This document shows positions 37,122 through 48,430 of a stretch of 64,000 nucleotides of DNA, piece by piece. The DNA lies in contig OX465103.1 of the NCBI GenBank assembly GCA_949987565.1, positions 2,285,045 through 2,349,044 on the forward strand, in the 5' to 3' direction. A model generated the notes under the pieces. That model saw nothing but the letters and a program-made list of their open reading frames with translations. It did not search any database and was not told the origin of the DNA. A program made the translations under genes and the position numbers. The first letter of the stretch is position 1; each line of letters starts with the position of its first letter. This DNA comes from Luidia sarsii (Eukaryota > Echinodermata > Asteroidea > Paxillosida > Luidiidae).

Positions 37122-37440
37122 CCACCTTCCTCCCTTCTAAATTATTAATATTCCAATGGGGGGGAGGCCGGGGGAAGGGAGGGAGGGGGAGGGGGGCACA
37201 AACGCTCTTGAACTTTTGCAATCCTGCCTCAGCAGCAGGGGTGGGTGGGCGGACGGAGAGGGCGAGGGTGAGGGGAGCTTGTTAACTGGATTCTGACAGC
37301 CTCAAAATCAATACGGCATTTGCTTCCAATATTTCTCCTCCTCCCCCGCCTCCTCCTACTCTTACCCCTTACTCTACTCTTCCTTTTCTGAGGGGGAGGA
37401 AAGAGGAGAATCTGCTAGAAGGGGAAGAGTCCGGTTTTAT
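36842..37440 (-). promoter_or_regulatory. GC-rich, (CT)n-bearing promoter-like region
   Basis: CpG-containing GC-rich DNA (36842-37030), then a (CT)n run at about 37085-37122, then purine/pyrimidine-rich GC sequence to 37430, contrasting with AT-rich flanks. GA-rich tracts on the transcribed side and CpG clustering are usual for broad animal promoters. No TATA box was identified. Confidence 0.4.
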
Positions 37441-38044
37441 TTTTAAAAATACGCGCATCTACGTATACATGTGTCAAGAGGGGTCTGCAGGCAATGTATT
37501 TCACATTGCAAATGCGAACAGAAGGATGCTTGTCAAGCTTACATGTACATGCACAGTGTAGTTATGTACATGGACAATTGTACATTATTAAGTGTGCACA
37601 TTGTATGTTTACAGTGCGTGGCCTGCTTCAAATTATGTAATGTAAGTTTGGAGCGCACTTAATTCTACAATTGGGGCTCGTGGATGTTTTTGTTGCGCTA
37701 ATGGAAACACATTTGGCAATGGTCATCTTTTGTATGCTTGGTGTCTGAGAAATACCGAAGGCCATCTTTTTCAGCACTTCACAGCTGCAAGAGGTACATG
37801 TACATGTAAGTGATCCATTACTGGTTTTGATATCCTTTTATATCATTATTATAATTAAAACCATTTATTAAGCGCAAATTCTATCTAAAAATATTCGAAT
37901 GCGCTGTACAGGAAAATAAAATCATGTTTTATACAAATTTTCATTAAAAATTCTAAAGACACAAAACCACAGGACAATAATTTACGATAACACACAGATG
38001 AATAACAAAAATAAGTTAAGTACACAGTACAAAAGTATACCTTT

Positions 38045-38335
38045 GTGTACATGTCATGTACAGTGTACATGTACACGTACATGTAGCATGTAGTACACAG
38101 TACACTCTACATGGGGTTAGGTACAAGTACATGTGTACGTGTAGTCGTGTACACATGTACATGTGTACGCGTACTACATGTACAGTGTACATGTACATGT
38201 ACACAATGTAAATGTACAGTGTACATGTACATGTACAGTACATGTACATGTACATGTACACTGTACATGTACGTACATGTACATGTACATGTACATGTAC
38301 ATACTACATTGTATGTACACTGTACATGTACTGTA
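38045..38335. repeat. ACATGT-type microsatellite
   Basis: One of the densest arrays, with units TACATGTACATG and TGTACACTGTAC over almost 300 bp. Confidence 0.9.
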
Positions 38336-38339
38336 TACT

Positions 38340-39829
38340 ACAAATGGCTAGCAGACTACAAGAAGACAGCACATCTCACAATGATAATTTCTCTTCAATA
38401 ATGCCACACTGAAAAGTGAAATGCTAATAAAATACAGTTGAGTATACAGTACACACACAAAAAGACAATGGTGGATGCACATGATTTGCACATGTACCGG
38501 TATGTTCATTGTGCATTTCTAGACCTACGGTTGCAAAACTTGCAATCCACTTCTGTAAATTCAAGTCTCTTAAGATTAATAGCATGACACTCGAACCCAA
38601 TAAAGCTCAGTGACTGTTCCGGCTATGTCACATGGCAAAGCAGTTCACATTGGTTCCACTCAAACCTTCAGAAAGATGTTCACTGACCTTCCAAATTATT
38701 GGATTATAAGGAGATACATATGTATAGAGAGTCAAAATGAAAACTTCAGAGTTCAATTGAAACTGTATGATTAGTACTATTCCACACATGTAATTGCACA
38801 CTTTTGCTGACTTGTTAGGTTTCAGCACCATAAACCAATGTGATGCATCTGATTCAGCAATAATAAACTGCACAATATATGTATCTGTATAGCACTCATT
38901 CTGCAAGTTTAAGTGGCTTTTGACAACAGTCTGGAAAAGAGTGAGAAAAAAAAATCCTAACCACAGTGACAACTTAAGAATAAAGACTAACCAGTCCGGT
39001 TGGGGAGTGCATTTTTAGAAGCATACATGTACGTAAATGGCTGCATCAGCTTACAATAATACAGAGCTACATGTAATTACAGAGCATTTCCGTTAATTTC
39101 ATGCACTCTCCCCTCTCTCTCTCCCTCTCCCCTCTCGCTAGTCTCTACTGAATCTCATTCACCCATTTCTCTCCCTGCCCGCTCTCTCTCTCTCTATCTT
39201 TCTCTCTCTCTACCCCTCTCTATCTCTCCTCTCCATCTCTCAGTCTCTCTCATCCTTCCCTCTCTCTCTTTCTCTCTTCCTCACTCTCTCCCACTCTCTT
39301 CCCACCCCCTCTCTTTCTCTCTACTTTTCAGAGAAATCAGTCGTTTTAATCATCTAACAGGTAAAAATCAAAACAAATAGGAAAGCAAATAAGTGTTGTT
39401 ACCACCTGAGCTGTCCATCCCTTACATTAGGTGGCAGCCTTCCCAAATTGTCTGCTGCCTTAGCTGGGATGGGTGCCAGTCAGAAGCATTTAACCATAAA
39501 CTCATGCACATTATTCGGTTAAATTGCAGTAACATACTGTATAAATGCAATCTATCTACATGTATCATCTAAACAGAAACAGCACTACCGGTAGATCTTG
39601 GCCATATTGTATTTTGACTATCAATTCAATTGCGAGTAACACATTATTCAATCTATCATCTAAAAAGAAACAGAACTAGATCTTGCACTTATTATTGTAT
39701 AGTAATTTGACTTTCCTGCAGGACTAGAAGCAATATTGACAGATGTAACAGGGATTACATGTGGTGATATACAAAAATGTTGCAAACTGCTTACTGACTA
39801 AAATTACCAAAAAGTAAATCTAAAATTTA
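38340..39829. other. No gene seen; CT-rich tract at 39105-39335
   Basis: AT-rich DNA followed by about 230 bp of imperfect (CT)n, CTCTCTCT and CCCTCTC words. No exon, RNA gene or clear element was found. Confidence 0.5.
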
Positions 39830-39866
39830 GTGGGCCTGACGTTTCGATCCTAGCAGGACCTTACAT
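39765..39866 (-). repeat. Hammerhead-like foldback repeat, single arm
   Basis: Reads on the minus strand. On the plus strand the tail ATACAAAAATGTTGCAAACT, GCTTACTGACTAAAATTACC and AAATTTAGTGGGCCTGACG leads into TTTCGATCCTAGCAGGACC. It breaks off before the distal stem sequence. Confidence 0.85.
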
Positions 39867-40825
39867 ATATTAAGACAATTAGGCATTGCATTATACATAC
39901 ATGTACAAGATATATTTGTTTTCTTAACATGTAGGACTACAAGTACAACTGGTACAATTAAAAAACCTACCTTGTACATGTACATGTAATGTAACCTCTA
40001 GTGTTTCACTATATCTTCATTTCATTACCTGTACAAATACATGGAACTTGCAAAGAAAGAAAATTAACAGACAGACCAGCCCCAGGTAACAAGGCTTCCT
40101 GGCACCTGGTGAGTGTACAAGTATATCTCTCACGTAGCGCACATTAGAGAAATTCGCTTCCAGGTATAATCATAAAATTGATGTCATCGCATGCGCAAGC
40201 ACATCACTAGTACTAGCCAATTGAATTTCTGGACGGGGAGAGAGAGAGCCACAAAATGTGTACAGCACCCAATGAGCTATGGTCGGTTACCATGTACACG
40301 TACATGTACTGTACTTAGCAATGCAGAGGGGAAGATTTGGTTCAGCCAAAAAAAAAACAAAAAAAAAAAACAACTCACGAAGAAAGCTCACAGCCATTTA
40401 CAGATATGCAAATGAACCGGAAGTTGCCCAGAGCGCAAGAGGTAAGGAACGGGCCACTGAAACTCTACGCTTGATGCTTCAGGCAAGCAATGTGTGCGTT
40501 ACTGCTGCCACTTGAGAAGCTATTGGAACAACTGAGGGCGCTGTTCACATTCCTCAGAAATCAAGTTGTCCAGTTGACAGGGACATTTTCCCACACCCCA
40601 TCCACGTACCATTTATGAATAGCTTTAAAAAATGTGGTAACTGTAACACTTTTACTATTTTTTTTAACAAACTTCATTTTGATCATCATGTACGATGATC
40701 AAAAATTCAAAATAGAAAATTGTGACAAAAGGAGTATAAGGGCTACAGTTACTGTACATGTACGGTAGCTATGTACATGTACAATAGAAACGAGAAATAT
40801 ATGTCTGTTGTGAAACAGAGCATAG

Positions 40826-41600
40826 AGCTTTTCCGCTTCTGTTTGTAACAAGTCATAGAATAGCCCCATTCCTACTCCAAAACGCATGTACATATTTTGT
40901 GCACAAAGCCTATGGGACTCGAGTGTGGTATTCAAAAATTCATAAAAAATATAAACAATGGTCCTTCGGTTCCAAACTTTAGATTTGGAATGTCTAGCAC
41001 GATAGCTAACTACATACCAAATTTCGAGATGATCGGCCAATGCCTTATATGTGTTTTAAAATCACACATTTTGATGATGTCATGATTGCGTAACGACATT
41101 TTGGCTCCGGAAGGTGTTTCTAAACCATGTCCCCAATAGATATCAAAGAAAAAATGAAAAAAATCTCGCTCCGTTGGCCAAATATGCTCATTTCAATGTG
41201 AAAATCTGAAAAGTTCATGACCTCATAAATATTCATGAGATGACGTCACGGTCAATCGATGGCAATTTTTGGATACACCTTTTCCCAACTTAGATACAGT
41301 GCAAAGTTGAAACCAAACGAACTTGCACTTTTGCTTTTAATGGATTTTGAAATTTGCCCCTTCAAAGCAAGGTCACGTGACAACGTCATGATGACATCAA
41401 GGTGTTTAGGGTCAATTTCAGCATGGGCTTTATGCATTTGCCACGTTTGAAAAAAATCCAAGTCTGTTCAATGACCAAAGTCGTGCTTACAAAACCCCTG
41501 TGCATTGTCTATGGGCTTTGGGGGAGAAGAAGAAGAAGACTAAGAAAAAGCCTAACAAAAGATATAGCTTTTCCGCTTCCCTGGAAGCGGCGGAAAAGCT
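40826..41600. mobile_element. Non-autonomous element with AGCTTTTCCGC ends
   Basis: AGCTTTTCCGC(TTC) at 40826 is inverted as GCGGAAAAGCT ending at 41600. The right end is itself a hairpin, because AGCTTTTCCGCTTCC is repeated directly at about 41567 just before its complement. The ~775-bp interior is AT-rich with a GAAGAAGAAGAAGA run at 41525 and no coding sequence. A rolling-circle element would also carry a terminal hairpin, so a Helitron-like origin cannot be excluded. Confidence 0.6.
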
Positions 41601-41627
41601 AATGAAGGGGTTGTTCATTGCGGTGGT

Positions 41628-41721
41628 GTAGACAAGTAGAGGGGTGATCAAAGTCACGCGACGTGTCGTTGCTGGTGGCGACGTTTCACCCTTCTACTTG
41701 ATCACCCTTCTACTTGTCTAC
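41628..41721. repeat. 94-bp foldback (GTAGACAAGTAGA stem)
   Basis: GTAGACAAGTAGA-GGGGTGATCAA pairs with TTGATCACCCTTCTACTTGT and CTAC at the other end, a ~23-bp stem with small bulges. The loop contains GCGACGTGTCGTTGC and a second copy of CACCCTTCTACTTGATCACC. Confidence 0.85.
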
Positions 41722-42815
41722 ATGTACAATGTACTAATGTTTTAACTTTTTTAACTGTTTCACTGCAAATCAAAGCACTCACAATGAGGGAATATAAATT
41801 TTGACTCTTAAAACATTGATGAAGCATTTTTTGAAAACAGCATCATACCGGTGGTAATACTACGTACTAAATATAGTACTGTACTTACATAGCATCTATA
41901 AGGTGTAATACGGTTGTTTGTAAACGCACAATTGTCTGTCTACAAATTCGCAAACCAGAACTTAAACAAATACAAGAATTATGAATCAGAACGCGTACGT
42001 GAGGTTAGTGTGGCTGAAAGAATGAGAACAGCTTGAGCCTCGAATGGCCTTTGGCAGATGATGTGATTTGAGAGGGGTGCCCTCGCCTGAAGGTCAAATG
42101 AAAGGTCACTGGCCCATTGCACATCCATCCATGATCATGTACACAGTTGCACATCAGCCCATTTGTCATTTCTTCACAATATGTTTTACAGGTACGGTAC
42201 CCGTACTTTGACCTAAATAAGAATTAATCCATTCCTACGTACATGTAAGGTAACTATTCCATGGGTCTGTGAGGTTATGAAACCTTATAAACTGAAGACA
42301 AACAGAGTACACTGTTCGGAACGTCGAGTTCCTCCGGTTTTTTTCAGAACCACACTTACTCACAAAAGAGAATGTACATGGTGTCACCGCAAACCTATTT
42401 ATCCTGCTATTCTCACCATGCAAACCTTCAAATCTCATTTAACAAGGCTGGCACTATCTACAGAATCCTATTGTCCAATTGTAGGAATTCGTAGGATTTG
42501 GGGCATGTGGTCATTGTTTTGTTGTATAATTATTCGTGTCAGTGAACTTCATAAGGAACATGAGAATGAAAGTAAGCTGTGATTATGCAATATTACATAA
42601 TTTATGCAAAAAATCACAAGCTGTAGCTATAAATAGACCCGTCTTCGATGACGTCACAGTTTTGTTTATCGGCCATCTTGGATTACACACATGATGAGCA
42701 CGTCACCGCCGTTACTAAGTCAGCTGTGCATACAAACAACTCCACATGCACGGCGGCATGTTTTGAACTCGTCGTAGTTGTACTACAAATACTGCTAGTT
42801 TTTACTAGTTGTACC

Positions 42816-42970
42816 ATGGAGGAATGTCTTTTTATTCCTCCGTGGTTGTACCATGGATTGGAGGTACTTGTTTTGTTGAAAGATGATTTTTGCGCTGTCC
42901 TTGGCTGTGGAAGCAGGGGGGATCGTGATAAGAAATCTTTTTATCGTTTACCCGCTGTACTGACAAGAAG
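42816..42970 (+). CDS. THAP-type zinc-finger first half-domain exon
   Basis: The frame from ATG 42816 (open further upstream to 42648) encodes MEECLFIPPWLYHGLEVLV, then FCAVLGCGSRGDRDKKSFYR and LPAVLTRR. The CxxxxC plus SFYRLP pattern is the start of a THAP (C2CH) DNA-binding domain, as found in THAP proteins and P-element-like transposases. The exon stops at AAG/GTGACG, a possible donor; without splicing the frame ends in TGA at once. The second Cys-His pair is not present downstream in any frame I could link. Probably an exon of a transposon-derived gene, or a relic. Confidence 0.6.
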
Positions 42971-44668
42971 GTGACGCAACTCGTACACTTTCGCTAAAAA
43001 GATGGACGAAATGGGATTGGGAGGAGGAGGAAGAGGAGGAAGAAGAAGAGGAAGAGGAGGAGGAAGATGAGGAAGAGGAGACAACTGGGAGTGACATCTC
43101 TGAGCCCAGTCCTAGGAAGGTACGAAGAAAAAGCCATCGCTCATCTCCCAAGAAGGCAAGAAGAAGCACGAAGCTGGACGATCTGGATTCGGATAATGAT
43201 CCTAATCCACCCTCACCACATCAGCCTGACTACCCGTCTGATGAAGAGGGGTGGACAAGGAGCCTGCAAGATGTCCTGGACTCCTGGTCCGTCCCTTCAA
43301 GGGCAAAGATCCACCCGGACCCAACTTCAAGAGAAGTGAGTCTGCACTTCATTATTTCCTGCAATTCTTCCCCCCTCACTTTGCTTGTGTCCATCGTTAG
43401 GTGGACCAATGTCAAGTAGAGGGAGGCAAGAAAGACCACGACCAGTCTGCCAGAAATCCGAGCCTGGTTTGGCCTCCACGTGCTCATGAGAGTCAACCAT
43501 CTGCCCAACTACCGCGACTAGTGGAGCTGTTTCCCTGCTCTGAGAAACACCATCATCTCCCAGACCATGCCCCGGAACAGGTTTGATGTCCTGAATACAA
43601 GTACCTTCATCGCCTGTGCCGATCCCGAGAAAGACCCCGCCCTGTTCCGGAGCAAGATGCACAGATTCAACTTCTGCAGCAAGCACCCCCTCTATCTATC
43701 CCCTGCAGCCAGTCTGGAACAAAGTCCGCCGCCGATGCATCAATCGCTACAATGACCTACAAGAGTTGCCAATCAACGAGGCCATGGTCCAATACCGGGA
43801 CTACAAGGCAGCGCTCAAGAAGTTCTTCATGCCCTTCCAACCCATCCGGGTGGGTTTCAAAATCTACGTCCCGGCTGAATCCACCACCGGAGCCGTCCTC
43901 AACTTCCTTGCCCACCCCTGGAAGAAGGAGACGATGACTGGCATCTCAACAAGGCTGGCCAAGCACCACCGCGGCCGGGTACCACCACATCTTCACGGAC
44001 AGGCTGTATACTTCCATCCCTTTGGCCAAAGCTTTTCTTGCCTGGAAGGTGTATATCACACTGGAGCAGTCAGGGCCAATAGCCGTGGCCTGCCCAAGGA
44101 GCTAACAGGAAGGATGCGGTCGATGATGAGGATGAAGAGGGGGCGTTTCTACGCCAGGCAGAACGAGCAGTTAGTTGCGACCCTGTGGAAGGATTCTCGA
44201 GCCATGATGGTCCTCTCCATCGCCCACCAAGGATGGCGAGATCCGATCGCCCACACCGTCACCCGCAAGGTCCATAGTGATGATGGCAGCCGCAGGAAGA
44301 AGACCATCGTGCCAGCTCCCCCACAAGTCATCGACTATATCTCCTTCATGGGCGGGGTTGATAGTTCTAAGCGATCAGCTCCGTGCCTACTACAGCTGCC
44401 CACGCAAGGTGCCGTACTGGTGGAAGAAAGTCTTGTACTTCCTGATCGACGTCTGCAGAGTAAACGGCTACATCTCGTATGTCAAGCACCGTCGTCAGGA
44501 AGTACAAGGAGACTCATCCGACAACACCATGGGTGAAGATGCCAGGCCCACCATCACCATGCAGTTGATTCACAGCAAATTTACACTGCATCTAGGCATG
44601 GAGCTGATCGCTGGCTATGTAGGAGGTTCGACAAACCCTGATTGTAAGTTTTACCCTCCGCAGCGGTA
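42970..44668 (+). pseudogene. Decayed piggyBac-type transposase
   Basis: An acidic N-terminus (a run of Glu, then TTGSDISEPSPRKVRRKSH) leads into the DDE_Tnp_1_7 core. Recognisable blocks are PFKGKDPPGPNF, IRAWFGLHVLMRVNHLPNY, RFDVLNTSTFIA, RRRCINRYNDLQELPINEAM, FQPIRVGFKIYVPAESTTGA, FTDRLYTSIPLAKAF, VRANSRGLPKEL and DQLRAYYSCPRKVPYWWKKV. They fall in different frames. Stops interrupt at 43398 (TAG), 43417 (TAG) and 43519 (TAG), and frame changes occur near 43290, 43400, 43690, 43980-44060 and 44355. The first catalytic Asp, expected in the DE-M block, reads Asn (PINEAM). The protein cannot be functional as it stands. No TTAA-flanked termini could be identified. Confidence 0.9.
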
Positions 44669-46026
44669 AGTCTTACAGGGCCAATTGGGTAGCTGAAGAG
44701 TTACGTTGTTAGTTTTATGTCGCTGAAAAGTCCAGTGCAGACGGCCCACGGGTATTGTGCTATTGTCAAGTAAAACAATGTAGTCACGTGACATCTGCCG
44801 TATCAGATCTCAGTGACCTATGGTATTATTCGCGCGCGCGAGTCGCATCACACTCACAGCCAGATGTCATCAACATCTGTTGTCGGGTTAAAAGGTCAAC
44901 AATAGGGCGCCCTCATGAGACTACCAGTGCAGAGTTTATGACTTACCGTCAGCCAAAATTAATCCAGCGCAGACGCCCGTAAGAGTTACCGCAATGGAAT
45001 GTTAACATTGTCTCGCGGAAACTTCTTACTAAATTAAGTCCAATGCGAACACGGATCAAGAAGAAGAAGAAATGAAGAAAAAGGAAGAGAAGAAGAAAAA
45101 GAAGAAGTAGCAGAAGTGAAAGAAGAAAAAGAAGTAGTAGTAGAAGAGAAGATAAAATAAAAAAAAACCTCCCCCCAAAAAACAAAAAACAAAAACATAA
45201 CAAAAAATAAATAAAACCACAAAATACTGAGCCACAAAAAAACAATATTTGATATATTCACTGCCCACAAATTCTGTGCAGGATAGGCCACGTTTCAACA
45301 ACAAAATGCCACAGACCCTCCCTCTACCTCCATGCACAGACTAATGATACAATTTTGAAGGCCTTCTGGCCTCGTTAGCACAGCAGCAAACAACATCCCA
45401 TGTGGGGCAATATCTCTAGCAATCTTGCCCATGACAAATTTAGCAGAGGAAAATAATTTCCGCAAAATGCTGCGACACACTGTACATGTATGTAAAACCA
45501 TGGTGTCTATCAAACATGCAAACAATAGAGAAATAAATGACTTTCTCATTTCTACAGACTATTAATTATTAGTTCTACATTTCTACAAGTGTTGCTTGCA
45601 TTTGGCTGGTATCTAGACTGATTTCATCGTATAATTTATCATCACAAAGATGGAAATTTCATTTTTTTGGGACAAATTTGATCCTGGCAGGACCTTTTTC
45701 AATGACAGAAATATACACGAAATATGCGAGACTATGAAGGACTATTAGTATACAATGTTAAATCATCTCTAGTGAGATGGAGTGTTGAACTTGAAGACTA
45801 CAGCACTACACTTTACTTGTGGACCTACACACAAAAAACCCAACAGCGCATACGTTGAACGATGGAAATTGCGTCATGAATGTAATTCCTAACTGATTTG
45901 AAGACTCGTCTTCAATTGGTACTGGTAGTGGATGTTAATGTGAGTGTAAGTGTGCTAGTGACACACGTACATGCATTGCACATTCTAGTCTGTAGTTTAG
46001 GCCTGGATCTAAGGGTAAAAACTAAA
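44669..46026. other. No gene seen; GAA-rich tract
   Basis: Contains a GAAGAA/AAAAGAAG tract at 45058-45150 and an A-rich stretch to 45240. A degenerate fragment of the hammerhead-like repeat (TTTGATCCTGGCAGGACC) lies at 45670. Nothing else was recognised. Confidence 0.5.
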
Positions 46027-46209
46027 CGCAATGGCTGTTGTTACGGCAGTTGTCCGTGTGGTTCCCTGACTTGATTGTATTTCGTCAGCATTGCAGGCTG
46101 GTTGGACCAGTCTATTAGCTGATAGTCTGGTTCCAAGAGCTAAACATCCTGACAAATACTGTGAAGTCAGGGAACCACACGGACGACTGCCGTAACAACA
46201 GCCACTGCG
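46027..46209 (-). mobile_element. 183-bp palindromic MITE, copy 1
   Basis: Near-perfect palindrome with ~46-bp terminal inverted repeats beginning CGC(A)GTGGCTGTTGTTACGG. It is flanked by a perfect 9-bp direct repeat AAAACTAAA (46018-46026 and 46210-46218). It is inverted relative to copies 2 and 3. The interior also self-pairs (GTATTTGTCAG/CTGACAAAATAC type). A 9-bp target duplication is typical of Mutator-like elements. Confidence 0.95.
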
Positions 46210-46347
46210 AAAACTAAAATACACTGTACAGTAGGCCTACGTGCAGTGTCTACATGTACACTTGGGCAATGGGCATCATTCGAATAGGAAATCAGGCAAC
46301 AGAAACAATTTATGGTACGCTGAAAAAAACCTAGCCTTTGTTTGGAA

Positions 46348-46412
46348 TTTGAGAAAGGTCCTGCTACTGCTACAGTGCTAGTGCTAGGATCTATACTAGT
46401 ACTACATCAGGC
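46348..46412 (+). repeat. Degenerate hammerhead-like repeat fragment
   Basis: TTTGAGAAAGGTCCTGCTAC followed, after a short insertion of GCTAGTGCTA-like sequence, by GGATCTATACTAG and CATCAGGCCAC. A strongly decayed copy lying just left of MITE copy 2. Confidence 0.55.
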
Positions 46413-46439
46413 CACCTGTGGGTCTGAAGTTTGTTTTAT

Positions 46440-46622
46440 CGCAGTGGCTGTTGTTACGGTAGTCGTCCGTGTGGTTCCCTGACTTCACAGTATTTGTCAG
46501 GATGTTTAGCTCTTGGAACCAGACTATCAGCTAATAGACTGGTTCAACCAGCCTGCAATGCTGACAAAATACAATCAAGTCAGGGAACCACACGGACGAC
46601 TGCCGTAAAAACAGCCACTGCG
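46440..46622 (+). mobile_element. 183-bp palindromic MITE, copy 2
   Basis: Same length and termini as copies 1 and 3 (CGCAGTGGC...GCCACTGCG). Flanked by a perfect 10-bp repeat TTTGTTTTAT (46430-46439 and 46623-46632). It differs from copy 3 at only a few positions. Confidence 0.95.
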
Positions 46623-46639
46623 TTTGTTTTATACACAGC

Positions 46640-48080
46640 CGCGTACTGACCGTTGTCCATCCGGTGTATGTATACGCATCCTAGTAGTTAGTAATACATT
46701 TTTTTGGGAGGAATAATGTAAATCCGTTTTAGGAAAGTGGTTGTGCCAGACAGTATTGATTTTCTACGTAATATAATAATGCATACTACTTATTTTACAT
46801 TAGTTTTTTGGTGAGGGTATAAAATTAAAATCTTTCCTTTGTTTTCATTGATTCAATCTACCGCCATGATTTAATCAATGAGCAATTTGCCATAGTTTTA
46901 GTAGAATCTAAATTTGCTTGAATCATTACGCTTTGCGCTTGCTCCTACCTGTTTCTCCTCTGCAAATTGAAGTGGCATCAGCATTGTTGGGGTTAGTTCT
47001 GGTGTCCAGTGAGAAAGAAACCTGGGAATGACTTCCGACGAGATCTTAACAGAAGCGCTTACCGGTGCTTACACAGACAGCGACCAATGTTTATTGCTAA
47101 GCAATCCACCGGTCCACTCCAATGGATGATCCCGAGAAAAAAATATATCAGCAAGTATCATCCATCTTGACCAGAAGAAGTGTTGGGACAGCGTCTAATC
47201 CCAATATTAAACACAGCGCACAATTTGCTGAGGCTTGTGTTGTGGATGGGATAAACCATAGGGCAAAGGGATGGATTAACTGGCTCACTTGCTTTTCACA
47301 ACTCAAAACGCACATGTAAACGGTACACGTGGGGCCTCTGTTTTTATGCTTTGTAGACAAAAACTTTGCACTGTTGACCCTTAAGTAAAAGTAAAAAGGG
47401 TGCTTCAACTGACAAAGGTCCACAATGGTAGGCCTTTCTATTGTGGGCGCTGGACTCAGAAAGTAAGAGTAGTAAGACTAAGACTTAACAGAGACAGTCA
47501 CAGAAAAAAAAGTGAAGCAACTACTGAACTAGTCACACTGGCTTCACAGCTGACCCAAAGACATATGGACCGCGAAATCAAAATTGCCGACGAGAGAGCA
47601 AGCGGTGACCATCCCTGTGATAATAATAAGTTAGCCAGGAGCATCGGCAACACGTGGCCCTTGTGTGTGAGGAGGAGGGGGAGAGGGTGGGGGGTGGCTG
47701 TGGCATGGGGAGGTATTGACCCCAACGCGATGTCACGCGGCCCCGTAACCACAACCCCCCCCTTCAAACCAATCAATCATAGAAGGGGGATTAGCCCACG
47801 CTGAGTTCATATATGTCCATGCACGACACAAACTATGCCAGTGACGCACAGACAGCACACACCACCACAACCCGGCATCTACAATGTGTGCACGTACTGT
47901 ATTAAACATGTACACCACTACTACTAGTACTACTACTAGTACTACTAGTACTACCTGGCACTATACTGTGGGCCGAATTTGTATTCAACTCAAGTGTCTA
48001 GATCTACAATTTTCGAGGGGACGGCAATAACGCAGACCGGGTGTTTGTACTCGTACTCGTACTCGTACTAGTCATAATTG
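46640..48080. other. No gene seen; TAC repeats
   Basis: AT-rich stretch with a (TAC)n/CTAGTAC microsatellite at 47915-47960 and a GTACTC repeat at 48045-48070. Frames at 47400-47800 have no homology and no splice support. Confidence 0.5.
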
Positions 48081-48149
48081 AACCCTGTTTCCAGTGATTG
48101 GGCCTACGGTTGTTCTCTTTTTTATTTATGTTGGAAGTGAAGTCGCGGC

Positions 48150-48430
48150 GGCCTGCCTTACCCTGCCTGTGCCCTCCGGGTGCAGGGGCCTCTGGTCGGT
48201 CCGTGATCTCTCCGACAGTTGGCCATTGTTAGTGCTCTGGTGCTCCGCCATCTTGACACAACAGCTGGGACCAATTACGTCATCCGGCCGCCAAGCCAAT
48301 CAAATTTCGTCGACAAACTTAACCGACCGGAAGCCGGTTGGACGCCTGATGTGTTGTTGATGTACGTTGTACGTGCGTGCGTGCGTGGTTCGTTCTGCGC
48401 GCGAAACGTCTACGGCTGGAAGCCGTCTTT
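48150..48430. promoter_or_regulatory. CpG-rich promoter-like island with YY1/CRE-like words
   Basis: A compact CpG-rich island in AT-rich DNA. It contains CCGCCATCTTG (YY1-like, about 48246), TTACGTCATC (CRE/ATF-like, about 48277), AGCCAATCAAA (CCAAT-type, about 48293) and a GTGC/CGTGCGTGCGTG run. The combination is typical of housekeeping promoters, but no first exon could be assigned on either strand. Confidence 0.35.

Noticed and set aside
6030..38400. Many 60-130-residue frames rich in Tyr, Met, Cys, Thr, Val and His
   Set aside because: Translations of (ACATGT)n and (TACATG)n microsatellites, which appear on both strands and in all frames.
43616..44536. 306-residue frame as an intact gene
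   Set aside because: It is one frame of the broken piggyBac transposase; upstream and downstream domain blocks lie in other frames, and part of it reads through out-of-frame sequence.
47400..47804. 134-residue plus-strand frame
   Set aside because: No homology, no splice signals and low-complexity content; likely chance.
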